Numbered from the stretch's first letter, positions 45,877-57,795 are shown. The stretch: 64,000 bases of DNA from Sipunculus nudus (GCA_026874595.1 CM049307.1:92356330-92420329), one strand, 5' to 3'. A program made the numbers and translations. The notes: generated by a model not told the origin, from the sequence alone.

Positions 45877-46504
45877 TGTAAACATGCAACCACGCTGGAT
45901 ATTTATGCAGGATCTTCTCGCTTCTGTGCTAGAGAAACATCTTCCCCCGTTACAAACGGGTAGGATATACAGAATAACATTAGGATATAACTGTTTACCT
46001 GCAGGTTTTAACAGACTAAGAGCTATATTTACGCTTGTTCAAGCGATGTGACGATAAATTACGCAGGAACGCCGCGTCCCAGTTTACATGCACACTGAAA
46101 CACGTGTGCCGTGTATACTTCCTAACATTACAAGAGTTACGTATATATTCTAATAAAACCACTCTGTTTAGTAGGTTTTACACAGACTTAGTTTGAATAC
46201 ATATATAATTCCAATATTGTAAGTCACACGTCAGAAAATACCGTGACTGACTTACAATGAAAGCTAAATCACATGATAAATTGACAGTAACTAATGACAC
46301 GTCTGTAGGTTAACTTTATCACCACACACACTAGCAGTTGTACAGTAAGGACACGTCTTTAACTTGATCACTAAACAAGTAGTCGTTTTAACCCTAGTGT
46401 AAAGTCACGCTGAATTTGACCCCCATAGCAGCAGTTTATTTTCCCCGTTAAAACTAAATACTTTAATCTCACACAAATTAAGGATAGACATCTACTTACT
46501 AACA
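45877..46504 (-). mobile_element. Gypsy B 3' LTR
   Basis: About 628 bp matching the solo LTR at 35036-35819. Minus strand starts TGTTAGTAAG at 46504 and ends TTACA at 45877. The last codons and stop of the extra ORF (46492-46494) overlap its first bases. No second B LTR is found above 51.5 kb, so the 5' end of B is missing. Confidence 0.8.
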
Positions 46505-46817
46505 GTATTTTCTTTGTTTTCTGGATTGCAGGTCACCGGTAGTGGCACAACTTTGATCCAGTCCCCCTCCTTGATAGTCTGCGCTTTTGAATTCCGGATA
46601 GCTTCATTGGGGAGTGTGAAAGTTGAAGCATCCATGTGTTTCCTGTGTTCTTTGGTTTCGGCATGTTTGGAATATCTACACCTAAATCGGGAAAACCACT
46701 CACAACCTGCAGAACATGTGTATGGCGATGAGTCGTAAGTGATGTGACGAAAGATATGTTTCTTGATAGTATTTTTAGATACCACCTATGGCATTTTCTA
46801 CACTCGTAGGAAATCAT
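46492..46817 (-). pseudogene. Gypsy B extra ORF: C2H2 zinc-finger protein
   Basis: Starts at ATG 46817, 82 bp after the pol stop. It begins MISYECRKCHRW; a one-base frameshift near 46765 then leads to NTIKKHIFRHITYDSSPYTC, so the C2H2 finger (C-x2-C...H-x3-H) and the following CEWFSRFRCRYSKHAETKEH line up with element A. After that ALxN-type and TIKEGDWIKVVPLP match A's TSINEAEWLTKVIP. It ends after NKENTVSK inside the LTR, so B's protein (~108 residues) lacks the long C-terminal half of A's. Confidence 0.7.
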
Positions 46818-46899
46818 TCTGGTAGCGGAATGGTAGTTGCACTGGAATAAAATTAGTAGGCACATAAGAAAATGTTAAATTTATGTTAACCGAAATTAT

Positions 46900-48117
46900 T
46901 CAGTTACTTGGAAGTTCTTTCAGTCTGTTTTTCATCCATACAGGAAACCGCTCCCCTTCAAATGGCTTAGGTTTATCGTAGTGAACTTCTCTAGTAGAAT
47001 CAAACTTTTTAGTCTGTATCCGATAAATCAAATCACTTATGTTAAAGTCACACTATAAGGTCCCACCCAATTGTTCTGTAGTTTAGGAAACCTCCCCAAT
47101 TGCTTTATTCAGAAACCAAACCAATGTCCCAGTAGCATAGACTCTAGATTTCACTCAAGTATTATAATTATTATAATTTGCCTTTCTTTTAACAATACCT
47201 TTCAGGTTCTCGTGAGCTAGTTGCTGTGTCGTAGAGATATTGTCTTGTAGTTCTTGTACATACATTCCATAGGACTGGGGTTCCTCAGCCTAACATCAGC
47301 ATGTTCGGGATAAATCCCGTACTTTCATGTACAGATGAGTGGTAGGCACTGGTAAGCAAACCTAAATATAAGTCCCAGTTTGTTGTTTACCCAAGTATGG
47401 TTTTATCATCTTTCAGAGTGTTCTGTTAAACCTTTTCACAATTCTGTTGCCAGTGGGATTCTGTAGTCCGTGTTTTCTTTACATGTAAGAGATGGCAAAG
47501 TACCTGAAATAACTCAGACTAATAATTTCGTCCCTAATCGGAGTGGATATGCAGTGGTATTCCAAATCTGGCAAAGAGTTAATTTACTATCCTGTCAGCG
47601 CATGTTTCAGCTGTTTGATCAGGTATGGCAAATACCTCCACCCATTTAGTGGAATAATCCTGTACTACCAAGATATTTTTGTTTCCTCTAGGAGTCACTG
47701 GAAACGGTCCCATCACATCTGTAGTGATTCTGTCTGAGCAGCTCCCACTTGCATCAGACCTAAGGGGGCTTTCCTGTGTTTAGGTGATTGATTGTTAACA
47801 GCACAAGTATTACATGCTCTAATCCAATTGTGAACTGTGAATCTAATTTTATACTAATAGACCTTTTTAGAAATTCTAGACAAAATTTCCTTTTATCCCA
47901 TGTGACCGGTATACACCGAGTTATGTGTTCAAGTTAATATGTCCAGTTGCATAACCTTAGGCACAACCATGCATTTGTTTTGCTGGAAATATCTATCCAT
48001 TCTTTTAATCAACAGAACACCATCATTCAGTTCAAGCAAGTCCCAGTTAAGCCAGAGATTTCTGGTACCTGGACTACGGAATACTACTTGACCCTCGGAC
48101 CCTCGAGATAGGTGCAA
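46900..48117 (-). pseudogene. Gypsy B integrase and pol C-terminus
   Basis: Linker (LWLNWDLLELNDGVLLIKRM), zinc-binding part (NTCAVNNQSPKHRKAP), core (DVMGPFPVTPRGNKNILVVQ, TKWVEVFAIPDQTAETC, PLHIHSD) and a C-terminal part ending HYDKPKPFEGERFPVWMKNR with stop at 46900-46902. Many stops and frameshifts, more than in A. Confidence 0.8.
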
Positions 48118-48800
48118 TGTCTAGGTCCATCTCTAACATTTTTTCTAATTTCTTGGGTAGTGAGACGAGGCATCCAGGATTGATCTGAGTCTGTTGAGCA
48201 CTGTCCATGAGATGTACCAGTCCTAGTCATTACTCGATTGACTTTTATGTTCATACGCTCTGTACTTCTACTACACTTGTTACAGGGACCACATGGCAGC
48301 TGAAATTCATCATCTTGTTGACAAGTACATTTTTTAGGGGTGTAGGGTTTTCTAGACATTCTGTTCACGTTCCCATAATTCTTTCCGGGACAATAATCGA
48401 TGGTAAAATCAAAAGCTGATAATAACTCTAGCCACCTTGCAACCTGACCACTTGGTTCACGCAAATAAAATAGCCACTTTAAGGATTGATGATCAGATCG
48501 CACGCGGAATTGCCGATCTAACAGATAATTCCTAAAGTGTTGAACAAAGTTCACAATAGCTAGTTATTCCTTGCGGATGACGCAGTAATTTCATTCTGCT
48601 TTATTGAGCGAACGGCTGGCGTAGGCAATAACTTTTTCTTGTCCATTTTGAATCTGTGATAGCACAGCTCCTATGGCGTAATCCGAAGCATCTGTATCTA
48701 AGATAAACATGTCATCTGTTGTTGGATAAACCATAATCGGAGCGCTTATTAAGTTTTCTTTCAAATGATCGAAAGCACGTTGACAAGCATAAGTCCACAA
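48084..48800 (-). pseudogene. Gypsy B RNase H
   Basis: ACQRAFDHLKENLISAPIMV is the RT connection; FILDTDASDYAIGAVLSQ has the RNase H first Asp; VIAYASRSLNKAE, RQFRVRSDHQSLKWLFYLRE and GQVARWLELLSAFDFTIDY follow. The last motif, normally NxDxLSR, reads NVNRMSR, losing the Asp. A frame break lies at about 48560-48590. Confidence 0.85.
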
Positions 48801-48829
48801 CCAAGGACAATCTTACCGATTAATTTGTT

Positions 48830-49640
48830 AAGAGGTGCCGCATTATCCAAAAATTTAGGAATAAAGCGTCTCTAGTAAGAGGAAAGTCCCAAGAATGAAT
48901 GCATTTGTGTTACTAAATTCGGCACAGGCCCTTCTTTAAACACTTCAATTATATCTGGATCAGTTGCTTTACCTGCTGAGAATACCACATGACCTAAAAA
49001 TTTCAGTTTTCTTTGCAGGAATCAGTATGTTGATGGTTTCAACATGAGTCCAGCAGTTCTAATTCTCTCGAAGATTTCTCCGAGGCGCATCCGGTTGAGA
49101 TGTTCATCAATGGTTTTACTGAACACGATTATATAGTCCAGATATATAAGACACGTTTTCCATTGAAGACTACTCAGAATACTTCTAATGTTCTTGGTGC
49201 ATTGACTGAGTCGAACGACATCACAGTGAACTCGTATAGTCCTGATTTAGTCACGAATGCAGTCTTAGGCTGATCACTATCTTTCACTTTTATTTGCCAG
49301 TAGCCACTGGCTAGATCCATAGTGGAACAATACTTAGATTCGGCTAACGAATCAAAACAGTCATCCATCCTCGGTCAAGGATATGAGTTCTTTTTTGGTA
49401 TCATAATTTAATTTTCGGGAAAAAACACAAAAAACCGAGTAGAGCCATCTTTATTCCGTACAAATACGACAGGCGAGGCCCATGGTGATAATGACTCTTT
49501 TATAACCCCTTGTGAAAGCATTTTCTGTATTTTAAATTATTCGTCATCTTTAAAAGCTAAAGGAGTTCTACGAGGTCGTTGCTGAATAGGTGGGTGGTCT
49601 CTTGTATCTATTCAATGTTCGTCAACCGTTGTTCAACCAA
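48830..49640 (-). pseudogene. Gypsy B reverse transcriptase, catalytic motif altered
   Basis: N-terminal part with SPWASPVVFVRNKDGSTRF-like sequence is near 49500-49430; STMDLASGYWQIKVKDSDQP and KTAFVTKSGLYEFTVMSF follow at 49330-49220. The catalytic YxDD appears as YLDY near 49140-49150, so the second Asp is Tyr. Further on are SKTIDEHLNRMRLGEIFERI and FLGHVVFS. Stops occur in the thumb region. Confidence 0.85.
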
Positions 49641-49679
49641 GATCCGGGCTATTTTGGGCGAACATGTCTTGATAATCTA

Positions 49680-49991
49680 CTAACAGCGACACCAACTGAC
49701 GACATTATGGTTCCGAAAGAAATTCAGCGGCTTCATAATAGTGTCTCTCACATGAGCTGTAATTTGCTCGAATCTACCCATTTCATTATCCGGCCGTGAT
49801 AATGACAAAGATTCAATCTGTTTTGATATACAAACATCCCGTACCAGCGGAATGTCATCACGCTGTAAATTCTCAGGAACCTGAACTGGTTCTATAATCC
49901 ATATTCTAGTATATTTATGTAGCTTTATATTACTGTTAGTAGGATTTAAAATCCTCAAAAGTAACTGTCCCTCTTTATTGTTCACCAGCAC
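49680..49991 (-). pseudogene. Gypsy B protease-RT linker
   Basis: GQLLLRILNPTNSNIKLHKY then TRIWIIEPVQVPE matches the equivalent stretch of element A (LIPVRLLNSD...KCTRIGFVEPV). Confidence 0.7.
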
Positions 49992-50019
49992 TTGGCAACT
50001 TTAAACTGATATCTCTCTT

Positions 50020-50440
50020 CAGCTGTTTGGTTTGCTTGGATTTAACAATTGTCTTTGTTTTTAATCCCAACTGTTGCTGGCAGCACTTTCTCTGTATTAG
50101 CTGTAAGTATACAGTCTTGTCACAGCTTAATTTCTCTACTCGCAGGCGCGAATTGTTGATAGTAACAAGGTACCTTAATGTTCTTTAGATACATTTGTTG
50201 AGAATCCATATCTATCTTGCACTGGTTATTACTTAAAAAGTCAAGTCCCAGTATGCCGAAATCTATAATATCTGCGCGACTCCATCTTGCAATATTACAA
50301 CGGTCCCAATTTTTATAGTTTTGCTAGCTCCAGTATACAGCAGGAATGGACCGTTAACCCCATGGATTGAAACGTCAACATACTGACTTATATCATCTGC
50401 ACTCCCATTGTTCAAATGTTCATTGAAATGTCTCTGGTCA
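50020..50440 (-). pseudogene. Gypsy B protease, active-site Asp lost
   Basis: Minus-strand translation gives VDVSIHGVNGPFLLYTGASK, where the retropepsin active site should read LLDTGAS; Asp is replaced by Tyr. After a frame break FGILGLDFLSNNQCKIDMDS and VPCYYQQFAPASREI follow, similar to element A. Confidence 0.8.
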
Positions 50441-50479
50441 TTAATCGGGTTGACCCTTGGCCGGCAGGGCCAACCCAGG

Positions 50480-51570
50480 CTAGTTTACCTTATCTTTGTT
50501 GTCACTAACCTGGCGCTTTGTGGTCATATTTGGCATGAAAGGGCACTTCCTAGCATAATGTCCCTTTCGACCACAACAATAACATTCTACTCGCTTCTTG
50601 AAGCTTGAAATGGTCGAAGTAGCTCCATCATTAGCAGGCTGGTTGCATAGAAGCTTGGACAGGGCATTGGTCAGCGCCTCCACAGTGGTGCACAGCTATT
50701 GCAGGGCGGGGTTACTCTGTAGGCTTGATTGGCTTTCTTCTCTTGGCGGTTGGCTGGCACACGGGTCACCGCTCTGATGGGTCCCTTATGTCCACTGTCT
50801 TGGCCTAGCTGCGTGTAGATGTGAAATTGTTGGAGTTTGTCGACAGCTTCATCAATGCATCGTGGTCGCAGGAGATATCGTACTTGGTAGCAGGCTTCAT
50901 AGTCGCCGAGCCCATCGAAGAACTGTTTAAGCAGCATGTCTTTACGCACCTCCCTGGTATGCCATGCGAATATACCCTTTGGACCAGGCTTTTTAGGGCT
51001 GCGGCATACTCTCAGGGTCTGCAACTTGCGAATATAAAACTGATCCTGGCTGATTTCATGTGTTGTTCGCACTGTAAATCTTAAACTCAGCTCTCGTACC
51101 GGCGCTGTATAGATAGACAGCACCTCCCCTTCGAGCTCAAACGCAAAGTCCGCGGCATCACCTTTTAGTGATACCAGCTAGTAATGCAGCATTTCGGCAG
51201 GAGACCAAGTGAGATTTTGAGGAATCGATTTAAAATGCTTAATATAAGTTCCACATCTACCATTTCCATTGAATGTAAGGATTTGGAAGGGGTATGGTGA
51301 ACTGGCACTTGGCATTGGTCTCTGATAATCTGGTACATGTCTCGCGCGTGCTCCAACACCGTTATCAAAGGCATGGGTTTGGTCTTCATCAGTGTCAATC
51401 TGAAACAATTTCTCTTGATCTTTCAACTCGTCACAATCGGGAAAAATCGGTGCAAAATCATCTGACTGGTGCTGACATATGCTTAGACATTCCCCTAGTC
51501 AGCACACCTTGTGCAGCCATTTTACTCGAAGGAATAGTCCAGTTATAATAATTGTTCTTCTTGACTCTTG
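50480..51570 (-). pseudogene. Gypsy B gag with CCHC zinc knuckle
   Basis: FNGNGRCGTYIKHFKSI with LTWSPAEMLHY (51426-51178) is the capsid region; after a frameshift RKDMLLKQFFDGLGDYEACY and VRYLLRPRCIDEAVDKLQQF continue it (51123-50671). The nucleocapsid (50683-50480) has CYCCGRKGHYARKC, a C-x2-C-x4-H-x4-C knuckle that binds genomic RNA. Three frames are needed, so it is inactive. The 5' leader and LTR are not found above 51.57 kb. Confidence 0.8.
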
Positions 51571-51979
51571 GCAAAGAGACATATTTGACGGATGATTAAA
51601 TGAGCAGGCAAATTCTCTGCACCGCGTTAAGGTCTCTCTTTATAATTATATATTCGGCACAATAAAGGCGGTTTCACACCGGATGCGTCCAAATGAATTT
51701 TACGTCCGAACGAAAATTTGCTGTATGAACGAAAAAACAAATTACTTTATTTTATGTTGAAGCATACACACCTGAAGGCGGTTTCACACCGGATGCGTCC
51801 GAACGAATATGACACGAACGAATATTCCTGTCGTTCCGACTAAAATCTTGTCGCATCCGAAACTTTATTCACACCAAATCTGAACGATATTTTGGGTTTC
51901 CGATCGAGGAATTTTCGTCTCCGATATTCGAATTGGTTAGCTATATTAGAAAATAGATGCACTACAATATAGGCTTTAT

Positions 51980-51983
<4 letters not shown>

Positions 51984-52048
<65 letters not shown>
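51984..52048. repeat. (AT)n microsatellite, 65 bp
   Basis: Near-perfect AT run. Confidence 0.97.
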
Positions 52049-52218
52049 GTATCGTATACAATTAGTTTTACTTCATGTACTACAGAACTGTTTCGCGAGT
52101 ACAGCTGACTAGCCGGCTCACTCTTCAGGTACTAACTGAACTGATCAGATATGCGGGTGAAGGCATAATAGGATTGTTCGCCATAATAGGTAGGATTAAT
52201 CTGGGGTTATTAGGTTCG

Positions 52219-52221
<3 letters not shown>

Positions 52222-52302
<81 letters not shown>
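52222..52302. repeat. (TA)n microsatellite, 81 bp
   Basis: Perfect TA run. Confidence 0.97.
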
Positions 52303-52304
<2 letters not shown>

Positions 52305-53061
52305 CCTATACAGAATAATGGCGAATTTTTTTTGAACTTGTAAATTGATCTGGATTTTCTCATTAATTTTGTAAGTAATAATAATTAATAATAAAGTTTA
52401 TCTCTGAGAATAACTGAAAATTATTGGGCCTTGCTAGGTACCAGCTATTGTCATGAGTTCACAGGTGACATATATTTATACCACTGACTGGACCCAGATT
52501 CAGATTTTAACATGCCTTTAAAAATAATTGTGCAAGCTGTTTTTCAACGGAACAGATTTAATTGCAACTCCCGCATTTCAATTTAATTTAAGTTTGAATC
52601 ATTAGTCTAGATTGATTTATATTTTATTTTCAAATCTGCCAATTTGATTTAGAACATTCTGCCCAAAGCTTTGAAACTTCTGTTTATATGCAAAACGTTT
52701 AACTAAAAATAATACTTTTGTATTAACAAAAATGTCACATTTAAAAATTTATTGTTTCATATTTTTTTTTCTAAATTTATCGCGATATATTATATTTTCT
52801 GAAGACGGGTTAGGTAATGAACACCAAGTCCTGGATAATGTTGCTTATTTGTGTACATATCGCCTATACAGCTGACTTATTTTCAGGGGCGTCAGTATAG
52901 TGGGGGGGGGGGGGGGTGGCTAGGGGGGATGTTCAATGTAATCATCTTTTGTATCTTTTATCGTTCGCATCGGACAAGAATGGCTTCTTTTCACCTTCAA
53001 CACAAAAGAGCTTGAACATTTATTAACGGACGTATACGGTGTGAAACCGCCTTAATAATAC

Positions 53062-53258
53062 TTTTATTAGACATTAGACTACCCCATTAATCTAATCCTA
53101 TTTAATTTACCAGTAATGTCTAATCTAATTAGACTTTCCTGCTAATGCCACATCGCATTATAAAATCTCGTGAACGTCTAATCCCATTAGACTTTTCCAA
53201 CCAATTCCTCAAACTTTAAGACTTTCCCCACTAATGTCTAATCCAATAAGACACCATT
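53062..53258. repeat. Degenerate tandem repeat rich in TCTAATCCxATTAGAC
   Basis: TCTAATC(C/T)nATTAGACTTTCC-like words occur about four times between the Harbinger-like element and the GC-hairpin repeat; each contains the inverted pair TCTAAT/ATTAGA. Confidence 0.6.
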
Positions 53259-53874
53259 TGTTGCGCGCCGCCCGCCGGCGTCAGGAATACCGGGCCGTTA
53301 ACATATGGGTCCGCCGGCGGCGCGCACAGGGTGAGAGAGGAAATTATGTACCGCCACCCATCTTATTCCCCATTTACTACTACTTGACTTCACCCATCCA
53401 ATATAAATCTGTAAGATACTACACTGTATCTGTGTCCCGTTATGGTATTTAGTTAGAATAATTAAATAACAGAGAAATGGAAGGGGGGAAGGGGTTACCT
53501 GAAAGGAAATAATTATCACTGGAACAGGCATACATACAAGCTTTCATAATCATTCCGTTTAGTTATTAGAAAAACATAATAAATTTAAAATGTTTAATTA
53601 TATAACAATTATTATTTACATGGCTCAATTCAACTATTTGACATTACATTATAAACATTATAACCTTCAGAAATATCCACAAAATGGTATGAAATTACTG
53701 CATCAAATATGATTTACATTTAAACTATATGCCTAGTACACAAATTTTGTGGTACTTTTCTAATAAAAAGACACTGTCAAAACTGGCACTATATGCTTAA
53801 TTATTATAATAATTATATATATAACCTATATGATTATCTGACATTTCTATAATTAGGTTTGCTTGCTTGCTTCA
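53259..53874 (+). repeat. GC-hairpin dispersed repeat, copy 2 (possible solo LTR)
   Basis: Partner of 32455-33050. Starts TGTTGCGCGCCGCCCGCCGG with the fold-back GCCGGCGGCGCGC at about 53313-53326, and ends GCTTGCTTCA. It is in the same orientation as copy 1. No target duplication is evident (CCATT / TGTCA). Confidence 0.7.
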
Positions 53875-53911
53875 TGTCATGACCAGAGGAATATAAAAAA
53901 TAACTATTTAA

Positions 53912-54261
53912 GGCCAAAATAAAAAAAAGTATGGTTCTCACTTTTTTTAGGAATCAATGAGGGTTAATCAAGTTAATCAAGGGCGGTTTTTTACTATTAA
54001 TTTTTTGGTATGTTTCGATAAAAATCTCAAATGATAAGGGGGAAGCATGATAATAACAGGTTTAATTTTTCTAAACAAGTAAAAGCACTACATACGAAGG
54101 AAACTGTATGATTTTATCTTCTTGAAAGTAATTTCTGAGCGGCTGCAGCTCAAAATTGGTAAGTTTCTATTTAAAATCAAAATACAATTTTTTTGATGCG
54201 GGGGTTTAAAAATGATGCGGGCGGTGCCTGAGAACCATACATTTAATTTTTTATTTTGGCC
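53912..54261. mobile_element. Harbinger-type MITE, family 1, well-preserved copy
   Basis: 350 bp with ends GGCCAAAATAAAAAAAAGTA and TTAATTTTTTATTTTGGCC as inverted repeats extending inward through GTATGGTTCTCA / TGAGAACCATAC. TAA flanks both sides (53909-53911, 54262-54264), the 3-bp TWA duplication of PIF/Harbinger. No coding capacity. Partner of 1071-1440. Confidence 0.9.
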
Positions 54262-54264
54262 TAA

Positions 54265-56309
54265 CTGTTTTTCAAATTCCAAATAAATGTAATCCTGATA
54301 CACCTGTGCTATTTTTAGAATAATAGACGAGTCACCGTTTCATCCCCTTATGATCACCTGTTTTTGCTATGAAAATTAATAATAGTTTCATTTCAATGGA
54401 AACAGTTCTAGTGTAGAAAGAGGATAAAAGGACCTTATTCTCAACAATGTGAATAAATATCTACCTTACACCTAATTTTAATAAAAAAAACAGAATTATT
54501 TGAAAATATGAGAAACCAGTCTATATTTTACAACATATCAGACACACTTATGGCAATCAAGGTCATTGGTCACATGCAAAACCAGCCTCAACTTAAAGCT
54601 TCTGATTAGATGATCTCATGTTCACACTCTACAAAAATATAACCAGCTAAAACAAAGATGGCTACCTATGGAGGGACACATCATATCTGCCAGATCATGG
54701 TGAAGAGACTAACGTATTGTGAAACATAAACGGGGGATTTATTGCAAGATTCTTAATTGCCATATTAGGTTGTCCCTTCCATATGTTGTTTTCTTGAAAA
54801 TTATTGAAAAATATAAATTTTTAAGTAAATCATCTACAAAAAAAGGTGGAATTAAGGGATCTACTCAAATTTTCTTTATTTAATAAATTTTTAACAGCTG
54901 CAATAAAACTGATGTGACCAAATGGCATTTGGGGGGGGAGGGGTAAACACATCTGCATATACATACTGGATATGAAATTTAATTTAACAGTGTTTACAGG
55001 AAAAGTTTATTCACAATTATTAAATATTTAAAAATAGGCAGAGCGAGAAAGAGAGACCTATGGAAAATTAATTAGCATGGTATTCCTTGGATTTATATAT
55101 GAAATAGTGGCCACAGACCAACAAGAATAATATCTCAGTTCACAGCTAGCCCCACAAGCAAATTAAGAGAAAAGAACAATTTTAAAATATGAGCAGTGTT
55201 GGACCGATATTAAATAATATTAGGGTAAATCCATCTTTTATTATATTTTATACTTGCTCTTTTCTGGACCCTCTTCAACTTTTTGGACTCCAATGAAAAC
55301 TTGATTGAACAGTTAACTTGTTTATTGCAGATCCTGATTAATGATCAGCAAATAAATCATTATTGATATGACAATTAAAGAAAAAGTTGCAGTATTATAA
55401 TGAAATTAAGCTGTTCCACATCTATGGCCCTTATGGAGTAAAATCAAATAAAATTATCCATATAATAAAATAAATATAATTAAATTATCCCGAAAATCTT
55501 ATTTTGCTAATTTTCATTTCTTGTAAATTGAACTTTTGTTTACCAAGCATTATGTCAAAATTTATTCAGAAAACTAAGACTTTATAAATATTATTTTTAA
55601 TATAATTTATAACATAATATATGTTATAATATAATTTTGTAAATATTTAAGCTTAAATTCAGGTCCGTTTGGGTCTGTTTGGGTAATTAGTCAGACCCTA
55701 AAAAGGTTCTGTTTCAACTTGTTGTCATCACATGCCCAAAACTAGACTGGGCAACAATCTCTTTTCCCTCCTCCTTTTCAAAAGGTCTGTTAAGTCCAGT
55801 CACTAATTAAAACAAATATAACTATCTAAAATTTGCATTTGGCATTAAATGACACTATCAGATTAATGTAATTTTGTATCTAATATTTACGGCATTGGTG
55901 CTAATTGGACCACTCGGGGACGGGTTACACATGCGATTGTTCAGCCTAGAGGTGTATGTATTACATATCAGCTTGATGGGCCACGAGGTCAGCAGTAACG
56001 ACGTATAAACATGTGCATGCACAAAGCTGGCTGAAACAATAGCGCTGGCTCACTGGGACAGGGAAACAACAGTGTCACTGTCAGACCAAAACAATTAGTG
56101 CTGCGCAGACCGTCGTATGCGCTCCATCCTATCTAAAGTTAACTTTTCATCTGTTGTTGTTACAATATAAGATGCATAAAGTATATTAATCTTAAATTTA
56201 AAGGTGATTTATTATACATGTTTAGATATATTGGTTTTGACTAACGCCTTCTGTATTATGTTCATAACATTATGAATTGTAAGTAATAAAATTAATATCA
56301 TATACTTAC
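54265..56309. other. AT-rich non-coding stretch
   Basis: No gene motif seen on either strand. A GC-richer block at about 55900-56130 has no open frame of note. Confidence 0.5.
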
Positions 56310-57070
56310 ACTGTCTTCTCAATGTTCAGTTTTTTCTCAACCTGACCTTCCCCAGGCACATCAAGAGGCACTTTGGGCACAACCTTGGTGCATATATGTG
56401 TCAGTGACTGTGCTAGGCCCTTAACGTCGGGTGAAATATTTTAAGTTACATATACTGTAAATGACTAACAGCATGGATAGAATCAGATATTGCACAATAG
56501 GCCTCTTTTTGCCAGTTTTTGAATTTTTATTTGTTTGAAACTGTTTGTTAATCCAGTTACCTGGTCACATTCATGACTTTATCAGCAAATGTATTGTTCT
56601 ATATATGCACTATTTTAAGAAGTATTTATTTATTTATACAAACAAATAAGTACCACATATGAATCATAAATGACACTTGTGACATAAATGACGTGAAACT
56701 TGCATTTTATTTTAAATTCTATATCAAAATCATGATATATTCATAAACAACCATTTATTAAACTTGCACACCTGGATGAAGCTTTGAAAAGAAGGTAAGG
56801 CCATCATCATTAGACACATCTCCTGTCTGCCCCTCCACAGCCAGCTGGTAGAGCTTCTGTAGATCCTTCATGTGTGGACTGCTATGTCCTATTCTGAGGG
56901 CCTCTGACAGTGCCAGAAATGACATTATTCAGGAGGCCCGACCCACTGGCTTAACATTCCCAGAAACTGCCAGCTGAGGCACTGGGGTCCTCCTACTTCT
57001 ACGAGGAGCAAGTCTTGACTCCACATGAGTCACACCTAGGTGTTGAACAATTTTACATTTAATCTCCATG
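56310..57070 (-). other. Exon-like blocks of an unrecognised minus-strand gene
   Basis: Block 1 (57070-56767) reads MEIKCKIVQHLGVTHVESRL and on through RRSRRTPVPQLAVSGN to a TGA, then in the same frame MSFLALSEALRIGHSSPHMK and QLAVEGQTGDVSNDDGL, ending near CATCCAGGTGTGCAAG. Block 2 (about 56430-56311) reads LAQSLTHICTKVVPKVPLDV and GEGQVEKKLNIEKT and stops at a consensus donor (GTAAGT) near 56311. GC is well above the surroundings. Codon-like composition suggests real or recently real exons, but I recognise no family, and the in-frame TGA is a problem. Confidence 0.35.
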
Positions 57071-57759
57071 GTAAAAGTGCATCATCAACTTGTAGTTTTC
57101 AAAACTGCAAAATAGGCTAAAAAAAGTTATCAAATCAGGGAAAAATGATACAATTGAAATGGGAATCAGGGGGTATAAATTTTTTTTATCAACAGAGACA
57201 ATTTAATTTTCCATAAACTATTCAGAAAATAGTATTTATACATCGGAAACACAATATATTAAAAATATGAATGATATATAGACTTTGGTTCAATTTCTGC
57301 CTCATGGACAAGAATTAACTGATGGGATATGAATAATTATAAATAACTTCAGCCTTGCTTCTATTTTAAACATACCATTTTTAAAGGGGTTGGTTATCAA
57401 ACCAGGCAGTCCATGTAGCTTCCTTTAGGAAAGCCTATTTTCACTTATTTTACCAGGAGAGTGGTCAGATATATTACTATGCTGATATGAAAATGACGCC
57501 TAACGTGTGTTTTCTGAACATTTTTTTAAAAAGTTCAAGGGTTAATGTTTAATTCATAGAAATTATGAACAATATCAAAGTAGGTTCCTTTGAGTAAAAT
57601 GAAATTATATTGAATTGCATACATCAATATAGGATATATGATAACAAATAACATAACACATGAACTAGGATGTACTAAAGATATAAACTGAATATATTTC
57701 ATGGTGCTTCCTTTGTATATATAACTTTTACATTGATAATGATCAAGACAATTGTATAC

Positions 57760-57795
57760 CTAACTTGCACGCCTGGATGAAACTTGTAAAAAGAG
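57760..57795 (-). repeat. Short duplicate of an exon-like end
   Basis: TTTCATCCAGGCGTGCAAGTT repeats the end of the block at 56767-56790 (CTTCATCCAGGTGTGCAAGTT on the minus strand), and both are embedded in similar AT-rich sequence. A partial local duplication. Confidence 0.5.

Larger units (their letters stand above)
51666..53052. mobile_element. 1387-bp Harbinger-like non-autonomous element
   Basis: Left end AGGCGGTTTCACACCGGATG and right end CGGTGTGAAACCGCCT are inverted repeats, and TAA flanks both ends (51663-51665, 53053-53055), the TWA target duplication of PIF/Harbinger. A second copy of the left terminus lies at 51778 (AAGGCGGTTTCACACCGGAT), 110 bp inside. Internally it holds two TA microsatellites and a poly-G at 52902-52916. 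No transposase is seen. Confidence 0.8.
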
